From Acetobacter suratthaniensis (lineage in GTDB: Bacteria; Pseudomonadota; Alphaproteobacteria; Acetobacterales; Acetobacteraceae), in the NCBI RefSeq assembly GCF_017377745.1, contig NZ_JAFVMG010000009.1, forward strand, positions 1-64,000: a stretch of DNA of 64,000 nt, in the 5' to 3' direction. The notes under the pieces are model-generated. The model was given only the letters and a program-made list of their open reading frames with translations, did no database searches and had not been told where the DNA came from. The position numbers and the translations under genes were made by a program. Below are positions 62,320 to 64,000 of the stretch, piece by piece (positions within the stretch are counted from its first letter, which is position 1; each line of letters opens with the position of its first letter).

Positions 62320-62423
62320 GTTTTTCTCCTGCACTGAGCCCGCCCGTTTCCGGCAGGGTTATTCATCATGCCCTACACTATGGCAGCCTTATAGGGTTTT
62401 TTCTTGGCAGTTTCTAAGAACTC

Positions 62424-62771
62424 TCAGGGAGCGACAGGCGCCAGGTAATCTTCCAGCCGCCTGAGGCTGTCAGCAGCGCCCTGTTTGGCCTGCTGCTCGG
62501 CCTGCCTGTAAAGGGCCAGAACAGCCCGGCCGCTTTCCGTCAGCCGCGCGCCGCCGCCGCCGCCGGGGCGGGCCGCCACCACAGGCTCGGCAAAAAGCCG
62601 GTTGACGCTATCGACCAGCAGCCATGTCCGCCGGTAAGACATGCCCAAGGCACGCCCCGCCGCTGAAATGGAGCCGGTCTGCTCAATCTGTTCCAGAAGA
62701 CGTATCTTGCCATGTCCGAGGGCTGGCGCATCGTCCACATCCACTCGTAATGTCAGCCTCAGTCGTGTCAT
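62424..62771 (-). CDS. ModE-like winged-helix regulator, DNA-binding domain only
   Basis: The 115 residues form a LysR/ModE-type winged helix (KIRLLEQIEQTGSISAAGRALGMSYRRTWLLVDSVNRLF, about 22-60), followed by PVVAARPGGGGGARLTESGRAVL, where a glycine-rich wing occurs. The C-terminal molybdate-binding (TOBE) domains of ModE are absent, as in the short ModE-like family. It lies 104 bases before opgG on the same strand and is divergent from the GNAT gene. Its target and ligand are unknown. Confidence 0.85.
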   Translation of the reverse strand: MTRLRLTLRVDVDDAPALGHGKIRLLEQIEQTGSISAAGRALGMSYRRTWLLVDSVNRLFAEPVVAARPGGGGGARLTESGRAVLALYRQAEQQAKQGAADSLRRLEDYLAPVAP

Positions 62772-62845
62772 GCCGTCCGCTTCTTACTGCCGCCTGTCGG
62801 TCAGGGCACGTCCCGCGCCACCCGCAACCGTAACGGAACCCCTGT

Positions 62846-63376
62846 ATGACCGCTTTTTGTGCAAATACCATCTGGCGCGGCATGACGCCAGACGATCTTG
62901 AAGCCGTAACGACACTGGCCGATACGATCCATGCCGACTACCCTGAAGATAAAGCTATTTTTGCTGAACGCCTGCATCTGGCCCCCGAAGGCTGCCTTGT
63001 GCTGGACCATGAGGGAACGCCCGGCGGCTATCTGATCAGCCACCCGTGGCGTGGGCTGGTCTGCCCGCCCCTGAACGCGTTGCTGCATACCCTGCCCCAG
63101 CCCGCCGACCGCTGGTATCTGCATGACATCGCTCTGGCCCCTGCCGTGCGCGGGGGTGGCCATGCACGCACGGCTATCGAGCACATGCGCGGCCTTGCGC
63201 GCAAACATGGGCTGCGCTGGCTGACACTGACCTCAACCGGCCCGGCCCGCGCCTTCTGGCTGGCACAGGGTTTTATTGAAGAACAACCAACTGCGGAGGA
63301 ACAGGCGGTACTCGCCTCCTACGACGCACAGGCACGACTGCTGTCATGCCCCATCTCACCCACCGGCGAGGCTTAA
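62846..63376 (+). CDS. GNAT-family N-acetyltransferase
   Basis: The 176-residue protein has the GNAT acetyl-CoA motif A region: LHDIALAPAVRGGGHARTAIEHMRGLAR (about 92-119, with the R-G-G-G-H-A pyrophosphate loop). STGPARAFWLAQGFIEE follows at about 130-146, the usual motif B. The opening MTPDDLEAVTTLADTIHADYPEDKAIFAERL is also typical. The substrate is unknown. It is divergent from the ModE-like gene and convergent with recA. Confidence 0.87.
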   Translation: MTAFCANTIWRGMTPDDLEAVTTLADTIHADYPEDKAIFAERLHLAPEGCLVLDHEGTPGGYLISHPWRGLVCPPLNALLHTLPQPADRWYLHDIALAPAVRGGGHARTAIEHMRGLARKHGLRWLTLTSTGPARAFWLAQGFIEEQPTAEEQAVLASYDAQARLLSCPISPTGEA

Positions 63377-63386
63377 GGCAACAGGC

Positions 63387-63407
63387 CCGGCCCCATGACA
63401 GGGCCGG
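63387..63407. terminator. Hairpin between GNAT and recA genes
   Basis: CCGGCCC (63387-63393) pairs with GGGCCGG (63401-63407) between convergent stops at 63376 and 63422. There is no T-run; it is weak as a classical terminator. Confidence 0.5.
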
Positions 63408-63421
63408 ATCTGCCATCTGGC

Positions 63422-64000
63422 TCAGGCGTCGTCTTCGGATGCATCCGCATCAGGGGCGACCATCATGGCCTCGGCCACAACCCCTGCGTGCTCGCGCACT
63501 TTCTTTTCAATATCGGCAGCCATTTCGGGGTGATCGCGCAGGAACTGCTTGGCGTTTTCACGCCCCTGCCCGATGCGCTGGCTGTCATAGGAGAACCACG
63601 CCCCCGATTTCTCCACCACGCCGGCCTTTACGCCAAGGTCGATCAGCTCGCCCACCTTGCTGATGCCTTCGCCATACATGATGTCAAATTCAACCTGCCG
63701 GAAAGGCGGGGCCATCTTGTTCTTGACCACCTTCACGCGCGTCTGGTTGCCCGTAACCTCATCCTTGTCCTTGATCGAACCGATACGGCGGATATCCATG
63801 CGCACGGAGGAATAGAACTTCAGCGCGTTACCGCCTGTGGTCGTTTCGGGGTTGCCGAACATGACCCCGATCTTGAGGCGGATCTGGTTGAGGAAGATCA
63901 TGAGCGTATTGGAGCGCGCCACCGTGCCGGTGAGCTTGCGCAGCGCCTGGCTCATCAGACGGGCGTGCAGGCCCACATGGCTATCGCCCATATCGCCTTC
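63422..64000 (-). CDS. recA: Recombinase RecA, C-terminal part (cut by window edge)
   Basis: The visible 192 or so residues are the last part of Rec[41 protein letters not shown] contains the L2 DNA-binding loop. [30 protein letters not shown] and [34 protein letters not shown] follow, then an acidic tail ending in DADASEDDA. The N-terminal ATPase lies beyond base 64000. Its promoter, where an SOS box would be expected, is outside the window. Confidence 0.98.
   Translation of the reverse strand, partial: EGDMGDSHVGLHARLMSQALRKLTGTVARSNTLMIFLNQIRLKIGVMFGNPETTTGGNALKFYSSVRMDIRRIGSIKDKDEVTGNQTRVKVVKNKMAPPFRQVEFDIMYGEGISKVGELIDLGVKAGVVEKSGAWFSYDSQRIGQGRENAKQFLRDHPEMAADIEKKVREHAGVVAEAMMVAPDADASEDDA

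Overview
The window is chromosomal DNA from an acetic acid bacterium (Alphaproteobacteria, Acetobacteraceae; Komagataeibacter/Gluconacetobacter-like by my reading). This rests on high GC content with strong GC bias at third codon positions, an alphaproteobacterial aroA-cmk-rpsA block with a divergent TIGR02300-family gene, a DksA lacking most of its zinc-ribbon cysteines, an FnrL/FnrN-type FNR, and two copies of an AT-rich intergenic repeat that I associate from memory with Komagataeibacter-like genomes. No prophage, insertion sequence, CRISPR array or plasmid gene was seen. Most of the window is ordinary, densely packed core genome.

Layout. 0-2.6 kb: NodT-type outer-membrane lipoprotein divergent from a TetR regulator, with a palindromic operator between them. 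2.6-6.0 kb: ETF-QO, etfB, etfA electron-transfer operon. 6.1-10.5 kb: a 2OG-Fe(II) oxygenase, then an ompW-hemN pair divergent from fnr, with a perfect FNR box for each promoter. 10.6-16.5 kb: HtrA protease, tadA, a small membrane protein behind a LexA-type box, a glutamine-amidotransferase hydrolase, rluB, rsmD and ssb. 16.8-23.5 kb: dksA, tRNA-Thr(GGT), tyrS, and a PLP-fold protein/histidine phosphatase/tldD operon. 23.5-30 kb: ftsK, an RluA-family synthase with a long basic tail, and a DsbD/ScsB-like reductase. 30-36 kb: a minus-strand sulfur-transfer cluster (two tandem cysteine desulfurases, ferredoxin, mnmA) followed by a GST and a GT4 glycosyltransferase.

36-45 kb: an alpha/beta hydrolase behind a structured leader, a DUF885 peptidase-like protein, then rpsA, cmk and aroA, the TIGR02300 protein and a DMT permease with a histidine-rich tail. 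45.3-49.9 kb: folB, a FolM-like SDR, recR, the YbaB/EbfC gene, dnaX and the 4.5S SRP RNA. 50-53 kb: a small secreted protein and a NagP-like permease coupled to nagA. 53-57.3 kb: fecA-fecR-fecI, with a Fur-like site. 57.3-58.5 kb: a BigR/SqrR-type persulfide sensor with a split YeeE/YedE transporter and a perfect palindromic operator. 58.6-62.8 kb: opgH and opgG with a ModE-like regulator upstream. 62.8-64 kb: a GNAT acetyltransferase and the 3' end of recA, cut by the window edge.

The points most worth a second look are the LexA-type box in front of a 48-residue membrane protein (a candidate SOS-induced division inhibitor), the uncharacterised 747-residue PLP-fold protein, the FNR circuit, the persulfide-responsive operon, the tandem desulfurases, and the dispersed AT-rich repeats. 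I found nothing I would call a clearly new multi-gene system.
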